Source: Shimia sp. R9_2 (GTDB lineage: Bacteria; Pseudomonadota; Alphaproteobacteria; Rhodobacterales; Rhodobacteraceae). Taken from it: 64,000 nt of DNA. The notes beneath the pieces were generated by a model that had not been told where the DNA came from, did no database searches, and was given only the letters and a program-made list of their open reading frames with translations. The stretch spans positions 1-64,000 of the forward strand of contig NZ_JAGHRO010000006.1 of the NCBI RefSeq assembly GCF_017743735.1. The letters are read 5' to 3'. The translations under genes were made by a program, and so were the position numbers. The first letter of the stretch is position 1; each line of letters begins with the position of its first letter. Positions 41,101 to 52,700 of this stretch are shown here, one piece after another.

Positions 41101-44100
41101 GACACGCGCGCGCGTCTCTGTGCGCGCATCTCCCGCCGCTTGCGCATGATCTCTGCGCGGCTGTTGCCAAGCGTCTCACGTTCTTCTTGGGGTTTCGCCT
41201 CGGGGTCATCCTGAGGGGCCGCGATCCCCAAAAGCTCCTGCACCCGCGCCGCCAACCCGGTCAGAGTGGGGAAACGGAACACATCGGTGATCGACAATTG
41301 GGCCGCGCCAGAGCGGTTGCGGATCTCCCTATGCGCTTGCACTGCCAACAGACTGTGCCCGCCAAGGTCAAAGAAGTTGTCACCGCCTTGGATCTCTACC
41401 ACGCCCAGCACCTCCTCCCAGACATCTGCCACCAGTTTGAGGATGTCGCCACCCGCCGAATTCCCCGGGGTCGTCGCAGGATCAATCGCCTTTGGAGGCG
41501 TTGGTCTGGTCTGAGTGTGCGGCGCAGGCAGCGCCTTGCGATCCACCTTTTTGTTCGGGGTCAGCGGGAAAGCATCCATCGTGACATAATGCTGAGGCCG
41601 CATGAAACTTGGCAGCGTTTCACTCACAGCGGTTCGGATATCGGCCTCTGCGGGCACAGCCCCGCGCAGATAGGCCACCAGCCGCACATCGCCGGGCACG
41701 TCCTCACGGGCGATCACAACGGCCTGCACAATGCCGTCAATTTCCTCAAGCCGCGCCTCGATCTCACCAAGCTCAATGCGATAGCCGCGCAGCTTCACCT
41801 GATGATCCACACGGCCAAGGAAATCGAGTTTGCCGTCCTCGCGCCAGCGCACCAGATCGCCGGTCCTGTAGACCCGCCCATCCCCGAAGGGGTTTTCGAC
41901 AAACCGCTCCGCCGTCAGTGCCGGGCGCTGCCAATAGCCCCGCGTTACCCCTTTGCCGCCAATCCACAGCTCTCCGGGCACACCCACAGGCACCGGAGCC
42001 CCTGCCTCGTCCACAACATAGACCTGCGTATTTGCGATGGGTGTCCCCACATTGGCCACATCCTCGGTCTCATCGGCTTGGGAGGTCGTGGACCAGATGG
42101 TCGTTTCGGTTGGCCCATACATATTCTGGATGTCAGCCTTGGTTGCGGTCTTAAGATCGGCTACCAGATGGCCCGAAAGCGCCTCCCCGCCGATCATCAA
42201 ATGCCGCAGCCCTGCCAGCGCAAACCGCGCTTCGGCATTGTCAGCCAGCATGCGAGCCATTGATGGGGTGCATTGCAGATGGCTCACCTCGTGGCGCATC
42301 ATTTGGGCGGCGATTGACACATCTTCCGGATCGAGCGCCCCACTTTCATTGCAGTGCTGCACAACTTTCGCCAGCGGTTTTAAGCCCTCCAACACAGTCT
42401 CTGGCGCGATGCCATAGTCGATCAAACAGGCGATCTCCGTCACACCGATATTCTTAACCTGCGCCACGCGCTCAAGCGCATCCTCGATGGTGCCAAACAG
42501 TCCGCTTTCCTCAAAGTAGCGTTGGAAAGCAAAGTCCAGAATGCCTTCAAGCTCCTCGCCGGTCAGGCTCCCCAGATCAAGCTGGAATGCATTGTCCACG
42601 CCCTCCGGTCGCTTAAACGCCGGAAACGCCCAGGCATATTGCTTGATCAGCCCAGCTGCCGAGCGCAGGTAGTCTTTCATCGGTTCCCGCGCGATCTCGC
42701 GCGCGGTGTCGCGGTCTTCGGCCAGAAAACTGTGCAGCATCAGCGTGACTTTGAAATCCGCCGGATCATGGCCCGCCTCACGCAGCGCAGCATGATAAAG
42801 CGTGATCTTCTCGCCCACCTCCTCGATGCTCTGGCCCAGCAGATGCGTCAGCACATGGCACCCGTTGCGCCCGGCTTCTTGCCAGGTTTCCGGGTTGCCC
42901 GCTGTGGTCACCCAAAGCGGCAGCTCTTTGGAAACAGGGCGCGGTTGCGTCACCACCGGATGCAGGCTGCCGTCCTGCTTCGGAAAGGAGACCTCTTCGC
43001 CGCGCCACAATTTGCGCAGCGCGCCCATCTGCTCAAACATCGCGGGTTTGTTCGCCGGCGGTGTGTTCTCCGGACGCAGCACAAAATCATCAGGCTGCCA
43101 GCCGCTGGCAATAGCCAGCCCGGCCCGACCGTTGGTGAGGTTGTCGATCACCGCCCATTCTTCGGCAATCCGTGCCGTATGATGCAGTGGCGCGACGCAA
43201 GAGCCCGCCCGCACGCCGATCTGTTTGGTCACAGCGGCCACTGCTGCGCCGGTCACCGAAGGGTTGGGGTAGGGCCCGCCAAAGGCATGGAAATGTCGCT
43301 CCGGCGTCCATACCGCGCAGAAGCCATTGGCATCTGCAAATTTCGCACCTTCCAGCAAAAGCTCATATTTCTTTTCGCCCGCGCCGTCATCATTGCCCCA
43401 ATAATAGAGCGAGAACTCCATCTCGCCCTTGGGCGTGGGCAAGCGACCGCTGGAAATCTGGGTGGATGTTTCATCGCCTGACAGCACGAGCTTGAAGCCT
43501 CGCGACAGGGTCCAGAACAGCTCCAGAACCGAAATATCAAACGAGAGCGAGGTGACCGCCATCCAGGCATCGCCCGCCTGATAAGGGATGCGCGCATCCA
43601 TTCCGGCAAAGAAGTTGGCCACGTTGCCATGTTCTACCATCACGCCTTTTGGGACACCGGTGGAACCGGAGGTGTAGATCAGATAGGCGAGGTCTTCTCC
43701 CCGGGCGACCAGCTCAGGATTGCCGCTTTCTGCATCCGCCAGCCGCGCGTCGGTATCCATCTCAAGCACTTGAGCCTGATGGTTGGGCAGCGCGTAGGCC
43801 AAGGCAGCCTGCGTGACGATCACGTCACAGCCGCTGTCCGAAATATAATGCGCCAAACGCTCTGTGGGGTAGGTCGGGTCCATCGGCACATAGGCCCCGC
43901 CTGCTTTCAAGATCCCGAGTGCGGCCACCACAAGCTCCGTAGACCGACGCAGGCAAAGCCCGACCAGCGCGCCGCGGTCCACCCCCATGTCACGCAAAAC
44001 ATGTGCGGCCCGATTGGCGCGCGCGTTGAGCTCGGCGTAGCTCAGGATTTCATGGCCAAACACCAGCGCAGGCGCATCGGGCGTTTTCGCGACCTGCTCC

Positions 44101-45752
44101 TCAAACTGCGCGACCATGGTCACATCCGGATCAACCGCTGCCTCTGTGTCGTTCCAGTCGTCTAAAATCTCGGCGCGTTCTTCTTCTGAAAGGGCGCCTG
44201 CCTGTGCAACCGTTTCAGCGCTCGCAAGTTGCGAGGCGACCTGCTCCAAGCGCGCCGCCATTTTCGCAGCCTGTTCCGGCTCGACCCGTTTGGCGTCAAA
44301 ATGCAACGCCGCTGTACCGTCTTTGACCGCTACGGTCATCGCCGCGCCGCCAATGGGCCCGCCTCCCAGATGCACCGCTATATCGGGCACTTTCAGGGCG
44401 GAAAGCGCAGGATCGCGTGCGATCAGATCGCGGGCAAAGCCACCGCTGTTGTCCGCTTTGGTCACCAGCGCAGCCATCCGCGCATCCGCCTCTGCGGTGG
44501 TGTCGCTCATAAGATCGGCGGGCAGCCGCATTGGCACCCATGGGCAAACCAAAGCTGTGGCAGACAGTGTCGGGCCGCGATAGGCCACGCCGCAGACCTC
44601 TGAAACGCCTGATCTCAGCGCCCACACCGCCACAGCTGTCAGAACGCTTTCGGCAGGTGTCTCTGACAGATTGAGCGTCAGGCTTTGCATCTCCGCTTTC
44701 GCATTGGCATCGCTTGCCATGGGCAGTGTGGCGGGCACAAATTCCGCCAGACGTTCGCGCCAGTAAGGCTCTGCCTTTGCCACAGGCAACATGGCGGCGG
44801 TCCAGGCTTCGCGCGCCTTAAGGTCGAGCGAAGACAAAACCTCGCCCCCCCGCAACACAGACGACAGGCTGAGCTGCGCGCCGTCCAGATCCGTCAGCCC
44901 GCCCAGCCGCACCGCGCCTTCACCGCATGCGATGGTCAGGGTGTCGTTGTCAAAGGCAAGCACAGTGCCCGCGGCAGCTGCTGTCGGGTTTGCAACGGGA
45001 TCGGCGGCGTTGACCAACAGGATGCGATCCACGGCCGCGATCTTCGGGGCCCACAGCGGATTGTAGTAGTCCCCGTGATCCAATGCCCGCACCAGCGCCA
45101 CAATCGCCTGCGCGCTGTTGGTGAAATCAAGCCGTCCGCCCGCTTCAGGCCGTGCAGTCCGGCCAAAGTAGCTGCGCGCGCCCAGATCCTGCGCCTCTGC
45201 ATCCGGCAGCCCCGCTGCCAGAGCGTGCACCACATCCGGAAAACTCTCCATCGCTGCGGTGTAGCATTTGGTGTTCAGCGTCAGCGCAGTGTCACTCTCG
45301 GCCACATCAAACAGGCGCTGGGCCACGATTTTGCCGGTGTCGGCCTGCGCCTCCATGGTGTGCCAGGTGATGCCGTGGCGCGGCTCCTGATGGATGCGCG
45401 CCCAGACCGGCGCATTCAGGCCAGCATATTGGGGCAGCGGCCCATCGTGAAAATTCACAGCGCCCTGAGAGGGTAGATCCAAAACCGCTTGCGGCAGCAT
45501 ATCCAGATTGGCGACACTCAACAGCCAGTCAATTTCAACGCCTCTCAGCGCCGCCACCAAATCCTCATCTGAGGAGAGCACCCGCAGCCCTTCGGCCTCG
45601 GCCCACTGGCGAATGTTAGCTGTCCTTGTGACCACCGCCTCAAGACTGTGCCCCATGTCCCGCCAAAGGCTCGCGCATTGCACAAGCAGGCTCTCATTGC
45701 CAATAATGACGCCGCGCATGGGCGGGCGATCCATCAGCCGATCAAGGCTCAT
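41097..45752 (-). CDS. NRPS: formyltransferase - half C - A(monooxygenase insert) - PCP
   Basis: Seen: 1551 residues. Formyltransferase domain (about 10-300) with VNFHDGPLPQYAG (Asn100, His102) and Asp138 in ADTGKIV. Then about 325-530, the C-terminal half of a condensation domain ending in LSEEERAEILDDWN, with no HHxxxDG. The adenylation domain (about 540-1410) has A3 LIYTSGSTGVPKG, A4 FDIS, A5 NMYGPTETT, A7 YRTGDL and A10 NKKVDRKAL. An FMN-type luciferase-like monooxygenase of the MupA/Atu3671 family (about 775-1125) is inserted between A4 and A5. The carrier has Ser1467 (DLGGHSLL). My reading of the pocket (D739 I740 L743 Q1160 M1186 G1188 M1211 I1219 W1220) is close to the known glycine code. 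There is no TE. Predicted: formylated, oxidised glycine passed to the PKS. Confidence 0.92.
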   Translation of the reverse strand: MSLDRLMDRPPMRGVIIGNESLLVQCASLWRDMGHSLEAVVTRTANIRQWAEAEGLRVLSSDEDLVAALRGVEIDWLLSVANLDMLPQAVLDLPSQGAVNFHDGPLPQYAGLNAPVWARIHQEPRHGITWHTMEAQADTGKIVAQRLFDVAESDTALTLNTKCYTAAMESFPDVVHALAAGLPDAEAQDLGARSYFGRTARPEAGGRLDFTNSAQAIVALVRALDHGDYYNPLWAPKIAAVDRILLVNAADPVANPTAAAAGTVLAFDNDTLTIACGEGAVRLGGLTDLDGAQLSLSSVLRGGEVLSSLDLKAREAWTAAMLPVAKAEPYWRERLAEFVPATLPMASDANAKAEMQSLTLNLSETPAESVLTAVAVWALRSGVSEVCGVAYRGPTLSATALVCPWVPMRLPADLMSDTTAEADARMAALVTKADNSGGFARDLIARDPALSALKVPDIAVHLGGGPIGGAAMTVAVKDGTAALHFDAKRVEPEQAAKMAARLEQVASQLASAETVAQAGALSEEERAEILDDWNDTEAAVDPDVTMVAQFEEQVAKTPDAPALVFGHEILSYAELNARANRAAHVLRDMGVDRGALVGLCLRRSTELVVAALGILKAGGAYVPMDPTYPTERLAHYISDSGCDVIVTQAALAYALPNHQAQVLEMDTDARLADAESGNPELVARGEDLAYLIYTSGSTGVPKGVMVEHGNVANFFAGMDARIPYQAGDAWMAVTSLSFDISVLELFWTLSRGFKLVLSGDETSTQISSGRLPTPKGEMEFSLYYWGNDDGAGEKKYELLLEGAKFADANGFCAVWTPERHFHAFGGPYPNPSVTGAAVAAVTKQIGVRAGSCVAPLHHTARIAEEWAVIDNLTNGRAGLAIASGWQPDDFVLRPENTPPANKPAMFEQMGALRKLWRGEEVSFPKQDGSLHPVVTQPRPVSKELPLWVTTAGNPETWQEAGRNGCHVLTHLLGQSIEEVGEKITLYHAALREAGHDPADFKVTLMLHSFLAEDRDTAREIAREPMKDYLRSAAGLIKQYAWAFPAFKRPEGVDNAFQLDLGSLTGEELEGILDFAFQRYFEESGLFGTIEDALERVAQVKNIGVTEIACLIDYGIAPETVLEGLKPLAKVVQHCNESGALDPEDVSIAAQMMRHEVSHLQCTPSMARMLADNAEARFALAGLRHLMIGGEALSGHLVADLKTATKADIQNMYGPTETTIWSTTSQADETEDVANVGTPIANTQVYVVDEAGAPVPVGVPGELWIGGKGVTRGYWQRPALTAERFVENPFGDGRVYRTGDLVRWREDGKLDFLGRVDHQVKLRGYRIELGEIEARLEEIDGIVQAVVIAREDVPGDVRLVAYLRGAVPAEADIRTAVSETLPSFMRPQHYVTMDAFPLTPNKKVDRKALPAPHTQTRPTPPKAIDPATTPGNSAGGDILKLVADVWEEVLGVVEIQGGDNFFDLGGHSLLAVQAHREIRNRSGAAQLSITDVFRFPTLTGLAARVQELLGIAAPQDDPEAKPQEERETLGNSRAEIMRKRREMRAQRRARVS

Positions 45753-46762
45753 TTGACAGCCTCCTCAATTGGGGGCAGGGCCGGGGTCTTGGCATCCGAC
45801 GCGCCCGGTGCGCTCGGCCGCATCCTAATTGCATGGGCGATCAAATCCCGTAGAAAATACTCAGGGTCGCGGCGCGGCTTGCGCCCGACAGCGCGCCGCA
45901 GTTTCCAAAGCAGGCTGCCAAGCACATGGGCCACCGTCGCCGCTACGGCGTAGGGGGTGCCGTGGTTCTTGCGGAAATAATGCTGCCGGCTGTCAAACCA
46001 GTATTGCGGCATCCGCTGCCAGTTTTTCATTCCGGTGGAGACCGAGCCGATATGCGTGACCTCACTTGCGCGCACATAGTCCACATGCCAACCGGCGCGC
46101 CGCGCGCGCAGGCACAGATCGGTCTCCTCAAAATAGAGAAAGAACGTCTCATCAAAGAGGCCGATGTCTTCCAGAACCTGCCGCCGGATCATCATCGACG
46201 CCCCCGCGAGCCAATCCACCCGCGTGGTTGCTGAGGGCATGGGCAGCGGCACCACATGGCGCGCAAACAGCCGCGTGATCAGGCCGATCCGCGCAGCGCC
46301 TTCAAGCTCGCTCCAAACCGACGGGAAACGGAACGCTGTGATATGCGGTGTTTGATCTTCGCCATGGATGTAGGAGCCCGCAAAGCCGCACTCCGGTGTT
46401 TGATCCAGATGATCCACCAGCGCCGCAATGCTCCCCGCATCCGGAAAGGCGTCAGAGTTCAGGATATAGATGTAGTCAAAGCGGCGCTGGGCCAACCCAT
46501 GGCGCATGCCAAAATTATTGCCCGCGCCAAAGCCTCCGTTGTGGCCGGATTGCACGACCTCAATGCGCCCCTGCGCCCAATCAGCCGCCGCCACCGCGTC
46601 GCGTATCTGTTCAAAGGAGCCATCGCCGCTGTCGTTGTCGACAATCACGATCTGCCCCTCAAGCTGCGCCATTTCCCGTGCCGCAGCCTGCGCCGCCTTC
46701 AGCGTCATCTCCGGAGTGCGCCAGTTGAGGATGACAGTCAGCACAGAGGAGGGGGCACTCAT
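45749..46762 (-). CDS. Family 2 glycosyltransferase embedded in the NRPS-PKS operon
   Basis: Seen: 337 residues. The GT-A start SVLTVILNWRTPEMTLKAAQ and IVIVDNDSGDGSFEQIRDA are typical of rhamnosyltransferase-like GT2 enzymes. NGGFGAGNNFGMRHG and the NSDA metal site are present, as is the acceptor motif FYFEETDLCLRARRAGW (FLYFEETDLCLR). The C-terminal 80 residues are basic. It overlaps the PKS stop (46759) and the NRPS start (45752) by ATGA, so it is co-translated with both. Either the PKS/NRPS product is glycosylated or the operon also builds a glycan. The sugar donor is unknown. Confidence 0.9.
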   Translation of the reverse strand: MSAPSSVLTVILNWRTPEMTLKAAQAAAREMAQLEGQIVIVDNDSGDGSFEQIRDAVAAADWAQGRIEVVQSGHNGGFGAGNNFGMRHGLAQRRFDYIYILNSDAFPDAGSIAALVDHLDQTPECGFAGSYIHGEDQTPHITAFRFPSVWSELEGAARIGLITRLFARHVVPLPMPSATTRVDWLAGASMMIRRQVLEDIGLFDETFFLYFEETDLCLRARRAGWHVDYVRASEVTHIGSVSTGMKNWQRMPQYWFDSRQHYFRKNHGTPYAVAATVAHVLGSLLWKLRRAVGRKPRRDPEYFLRDLIAHAIRMRPSAPGASDAKTPALPPIEEAVK

Positions 46763-49700
46763 TCCGCGGCCTCCCGAAGCATGTGCGGCGCAGCCTCAGC
46801 TTCCGCCGCTGCGATCACCGCCTTAAGCCGGGTTGCCAGTACCCGCACATTGGGTTCCAGCACCATGGAATCGTGATCTCCCGGCACCTCAAAGACCTGC
46901 ACATCCGGCACCCATTGGCCCCAGTCATTGTCGTGGAACACATATGCGCGGTCCTGATCCACCAAGCGTCCATTGCCTAGTGCCCATTTGCCCCGAAGCG
47001 GCGGGCGGAAAAGGGCGAGGTTGCCACTCCAGCTCTGCACCTGATAGCGCGCCACAGCCTGCAAAAATGCCGCTTCGATCTCCGCATCATGGAATTGCTG
47101 CCCCTGCGCCTCGGTTTCCTGCGCAGGTTGGCGTTTCGCGATCTCCCAGGCGATGCGGTTCTTGGCCCAGATCACCGGATAGGCCACACCTTTGGCGCGC
47201 AGCTCCTGCAGCTGAATGCGCATCCGGTCCGCACGGCTCAATGCGCGGCGCACCGGCAAAGGGGTATCGAGCATCGCCACCAGCCGGACATCATCGCCCA
47301 TGGCCTCAAGCTGTCGCGCGATTTCATAAGCGGTGATCCCACCACCGGAGAACCCGCCCAACAGATAAGGCCCCTCCGGCTGCAACTGCTTCATCTCCTT
47401 GATGTAGTCTGTGGCGGCCTCCACCAGATCATCGTGGGGCTGTGCATCCCCAAACAAACCACGCGCCTGCAGGCCGTAAAACGGGCGGTCCGCGCCGATC
47501 AGATGCGCAAGATGGCGCAGGTTCAACACATTGCCAAACATCCCGGCCACAAGGAAAAACGGCGTCCTGGAGCCACCTTCCCCCTGATGCATCGGCACCA
47601 GATGGGTGAAGCGCGTCGTCGGTTTGGTCTCTTCAGGTGCATCGGCGCTTTGCGCTAAGGTCTGTGGCCCCTGATCCCCGACACGATCCGCGATCAGCGC
47701 TGCACAAGTCTCAATGGTCGGCGCTTCAAACAGAACCGAAATCGGGAAGTCGATCGACCAGGCTTTCTTGACCATGGCAAACAGACGCACCGCAATCAGG
47801 CTGTGCCCGCCGAGATCAAAGAAACTGTCCTGCACGCCAACCTGCTCAACACCCAAAAGCTCCTGCCAGAACCCGGCCAGCGTGCGCTCTATATCCGTGC
47901 GTGGGGCGATGAAATCAGTCTCTAATTCAGGCCGTTCAAAGCTCTGCGTCGGCCCTGCGTCTTCCTGAACACTGGCCTCCGCCTGCTTGATCAACGCGGC
48001 GAGATCCAGCGAGGACACCACCAGTTGCGCGCGTCGATCACGCAGCGCCGCCTCAAACATCTGGGCGCCAATTTCTGGGGGAATGCCTTGGGACAGATTG
48101 TGGGCCAGCCGCTCCTCTGCGGCAGAGAGCGGGGCGAGCGCTGCGCCCGGGTCTGCAAACTGAAATTCGCTCTTGCTCAAGGGCTGTGCCTTGGTGAATC
48201 CGGCAGCGGTTTCCACTTGGCGCAAGGCAAGCCCGCTCACCTTGACACATATGTTGCCCCCAGCATCCGCCAGCGACACATCAAACCGTGCCGAGCCTGA
48301 CGCGCTGTCTCCGCTCACCAGCCGCACATGGCTCACAACAGTTTCAGGCAGTGGAGCAAACTGGGCCAGTCGCGCATATCTCACCGGCACCCACAAATGT
48401 CCTTGCGCATATCCGGGGATCAGGTCCATCGCCCACCCGGTGGCAATATCCAGCAGCCCCGGATGCATCTGCAAACCGTCCCCGTCAAACTGGGCATCAA
48501 GCCGCAGCTTTGCCAGACCTTGCTTCTCGCCCAGAGCGGTTTCGCGCAATACCTTCCAGCGCGGGCCAAAGCGCATATGCGCTTCCTGCGGCGCGCGCAA
48601 TGCTGCGCCAAAGCCATCATTGTTGATCGGACAGGACGCCGCGATTTCAGAAACATTCAGCCGCGTCGCCGGTGTTTCCCTCACAGGAACGAGCTGCGCT
48701 TCCGCATGTGTCTGCCAGCCCTCTTGCCCGTCAAACTGCACCGCCGTTTGCACAGCAAAAGCATAGCCTGCAGGGCTTCGCCGCAGGGTGACGCGCAGCG
48801 CGCAATCCGCGTCCTCCGCCACATGTAAGGGCCGCAGGAACAGCAGGTCCTCGATGGCAAAGCTCTCGCTTTCCCCCTGCGCAGCCAGTGCCTCATACGC
48901 TAGGGCGATATAGCCGGTGCCCGGCATCACCGCCGCACCGTCCCCCGTGCGATGCTCATCCAAAATCCAGTCCTGAGCTGTCAGGTCGGCAGTAAAGATG
49001 CGGTTGCCCTGTGCATCAAACCCGGCCCCTGTGAGCAAGGGCGTGTCAATCGCCTCAACCGGCGCCTCCGTTGGGCTGCCTTGCCGCGCCGCCACGGCGT
49101 CTGCCGCCATGCCGACCTCGGCCCATAGCCCCCAGTTGATTGCGCGCACCCGCGTTTTTCCGCCTGCGCGCGTCTGCGCGTAGGCATTCAGATAGGCATT
49201 TGCCGCCACATAGTCGAGCTGCCCCGCAGGGGCTGTGGCGGTAGAGGAGGAGGCGAACAGCACCAGCCAATCAAGGCTGCCATCCGGGAACAGCTGCTCC
49301 AGCACCTGCGTGCCGTGCAGCTTGGGCGCCAGCACATCTTCGATGCTTGCTGAGGTCTTTGCCAATAGGGGGCCGTCATCAATAAGACCCGCCGCATGAA
49401 TCACGCCGTTGATCTCGCCAAAAGCCTCTCTTGCGGCGGCGACCGCTGTGGCCATCTCGTCACTGTTGCACACATCCGCCGCCAGGGGCAGCACGCTGCC
49501 ACCAAGGCTTTCGAGCCGCTCTACCGCGCGCATCCGCTGCGCCACGCGATCGTGTGGAGCATGGTTTTGCAGGTAGTGCGCCCAGCTTTCACGTGCGGGT
49601 AGGCTCTCGCGTCCCAGCAGAACAACATTTGCACCGGCTTCGCGGATCATGCGTTCCGCCAATGTAAGCCCAATGCCGCCAAATCCACCGGTGATGAGAT

Positions 49701-52700
49701 AGGTGCCACCTTGTTGCCAGACGGGCATGTCTTCGCCTTCAAGCGCAACTTTGCGATAGCCACGCTCAAACCGTTTTTCTCCGCGCCACGCTGCGATCTG
49801 CGCTTTTGGCGGGGCCAGCACTTCCTCCAAAAGGCGGGGGATCAGCGTGCCACGTGTCTTTTTGCTCGGCGCCTCCACATCCAGCAGGCTTGCGCTTCCC
49901 CCGGGCAGCTCGCGACCCATCACCTGTACCGCCCCAAGCGCAGTGGCTTTCTCCGGATAGGGCAGGGCCTCTGCACGCGCCTGCACGGCGCCATTGCTTA
50001 CGGCTGTGATGTGCAGTGGGGTCGGCAGGTTTTCTTCGCTCACCGCCTGCGTGATGAAAAACAGGCTCATCAGCCCCTGTTCCTGATTGCGATGGAAAAA
50101 ACTTGAACCGGGGCGATGGCTTTCATCTTCAGTGAGCAGCCACAGATGCACAATCCGATCCGGCGCGCGCCCTTTGGCCATCAGGCTATGCATCAAGGCA
50201 TCATAGCCCTCGCGCCCGCGTTCTGGTGCCAGCGCATAGGCATCCGGGCCAATCTCGGCAAAGGCATCACCGGTGATGACTGTCACCACATCCTGACCCG
50301 CAGCGCGCAGCTTGTCTGCCAGGGCCGATCCAGTGCCGCCTTGATCAACAAAGATCAGCCAACTGTGCCGCTCTGCCCGCTCCAGTTCTGTTTCAACATC
50401 AATCTCGCATTCCGCCAGCCGCGGCGTCCATACGGGAGCGTAGGTCCAGTCGGCGGTGTCCTGCAGCCGCATCAGCAGCTCATCTGCCGCGTCAGCCTGC
50501 CCTTGCCCCGGCTCAATGAAATAGCGGCTGCGCTGGAACGCATATGTGGGCAACACAACTTTCTGACGGGGCAGCTCTCCCCAAAGATGCTCAAAATCCA
50601 CTTCCACTCCGAAGGTCCAAAGCTCGGCCAACACGGTCAGGAAATAGAGATCATCGGCGGTCTGTTCTTCCGGGTGGCGCAATGACGACAGCACCTGATC
50701 CGCCTTCACGTCAGCATGCATTTTGCTGAGAGATGACAGGGCTTTGCCGGGGCCGACCTCCAGATAGATCCGGCCGGATTTCTGGGCCAGCTCAGAGATG
50801 CCATCAGCAAACAGCACGGTATGGCGCAGATGACCGACCCAGTATTCTGGGTCCGTCGCCTCGTGATCCAGCAGCGCTTTACCGGTGCGGTTGGAAATGA
50901 TCGGCAAGGTTGGCGCGGTGAGGTCAATCCCGCGCAGATAGTCGCCGAATTCCTCAAGGATCGGTGTGAGCATCCGCGAGTGTGCGGCGATGTTGATCGG
51001 CACACGCTGCGTGTCGATCTTCTTCATCGCCAGCTTGGTCGCGAGCACATCCAGTGCCACGTCTGAGCCTGAAACCACAGTGAGTGTGGGCGCATTTACC
51101 GAGGCAATGTCCAGATCTTCGCCCAGATACGCCTCAAGCTCCGCCAGCGGCAAAGGCACCGACAGCATCCCGCCTGCGGGCACCCGGTCAAACAACTGTC
51201 CGCGCAGATGCACCAGCCCAAGACAGTCCTCAAACGACATCACGCCAGCCAGACAGGCGGCCGTGTTCTCGCCCATGGAATGCCCGATCAATGCGGCGGG
51301 CGTCACCCCCCAGCTGATCCACAGCTGCGCCAGTGCGTATTCCACCATCATGATCAGCGGCAGTTGCAGGCTTGGCCGTTTCAGCCGCTCCTCAGCCTTT
51401 GCAACATCCTCGCCCGTCGCAAGCCACAGCGCACGCAGCTCTTCCCCGCCTTTGTCCGCCAGATGTGCAAAGCCGCGCTCCATCCAATCGGCAAAAACAG
51501 GCTCTGTTTCAAAGAGATCACGCCCCATGCCCACATATTGCGCCCCGCCGCCCGGGAACATGAAGACCACTTCCGGCGAAGCTTCTGCGCGGCGCGTAAA
51601 CACCCGTCGCGGATCATTACTTTCCAGAAGCGCCGCCGCGTCCTCATGGCTTTCTGCCAGCACAATCCGGCGATTTTCAAACGCGCGCCGACCGGTCAAT
51701 AGGGTGAAGGCCACATCCGCCAGCGGCTGCTCCGGGTGCGCCCTCAGATGTGCCGCCAGATTGGCTGTATTGGCTTCCAAGGCCTTTGCGCCGCGCCCTG
51801 ACACCGCAATCAGTTGCAGCGGCCAGTCACTTTCAGCGCTGTCTGGGCGGCCCGGGGCTTCTTCAATCACCACATGGGCGTTGGTGCCCCCCACGCCAAG
51901 GCTGTTCACCCCGGCGCGCCGTGGCCCCTTGCGTCGCTCCCAGCTCCGCAACGCGGCATTCACCGCAAATGGGCTGGTTTCAAAATCTATCGCCGGATTG
52001 GGCGCTTCAAACCCGAGGCTTGGCGGCATCTCTTTGTGATGCAGCGACAGCGCCGTTTTGATCAGGCTCGCAGCCCCTGCCGCCGTGTCCAGATGGCCGA
52101 TATTGGTCTTCACCGATCCGATCCGGCAAAACCCAGTCTCTTCAGTGGTTTCCCGATAGGCTTCGGTCAGCGCGGCTACTTCTATCGGATCCCCCAGATA
52201 GGTGCCGGTGCCATGGCACTCCACATAATCCACCGTGTCCGCACTGACATCCGCGATCGAAAGCGCATCTGCCACCGCCGCCGCTTGCCCGCCCACAGAG
52301 GGGGCCAGATAACCCGCCTTGTCAGAGCCGTCATTGTTGACCGCAGAACCCTTGATCACGGCCCAGATGTGATCGCCATCAGCAATCGCATCGCTGAGCC
52401 GGCGCAGCACAATCGCGCCTGCGCCCGAGCCAAACACCGTGCCCTGCGCACGATGGTCAAAGGCATGGCATTCCCCATCCGGTGACAGGATCTCGCCATC
52501 CTGAAACACATAGCCCCGCCCATGGGGCAGCTCGATGGTGACACCGCCTGCAATCGCCATGTCACACTCGCCATTCAGGATTGACTGCGCCGCATAATGC
52601 ACCGCGACCAGCGAGGTGGAACAGGCGGTCTGCACGCCAAGGCTGGGGCCTTTCAGGTCCAGAATATGGCTCAGCCGCGTGGCCAGAAAATCCTTATCGT

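Noticed and set aside
42522..43481. 319-codon open frame on the plus strand
   Set aside because: It is antisense to the monooxygenase insert of the NRPS and has no protein-like motifs.
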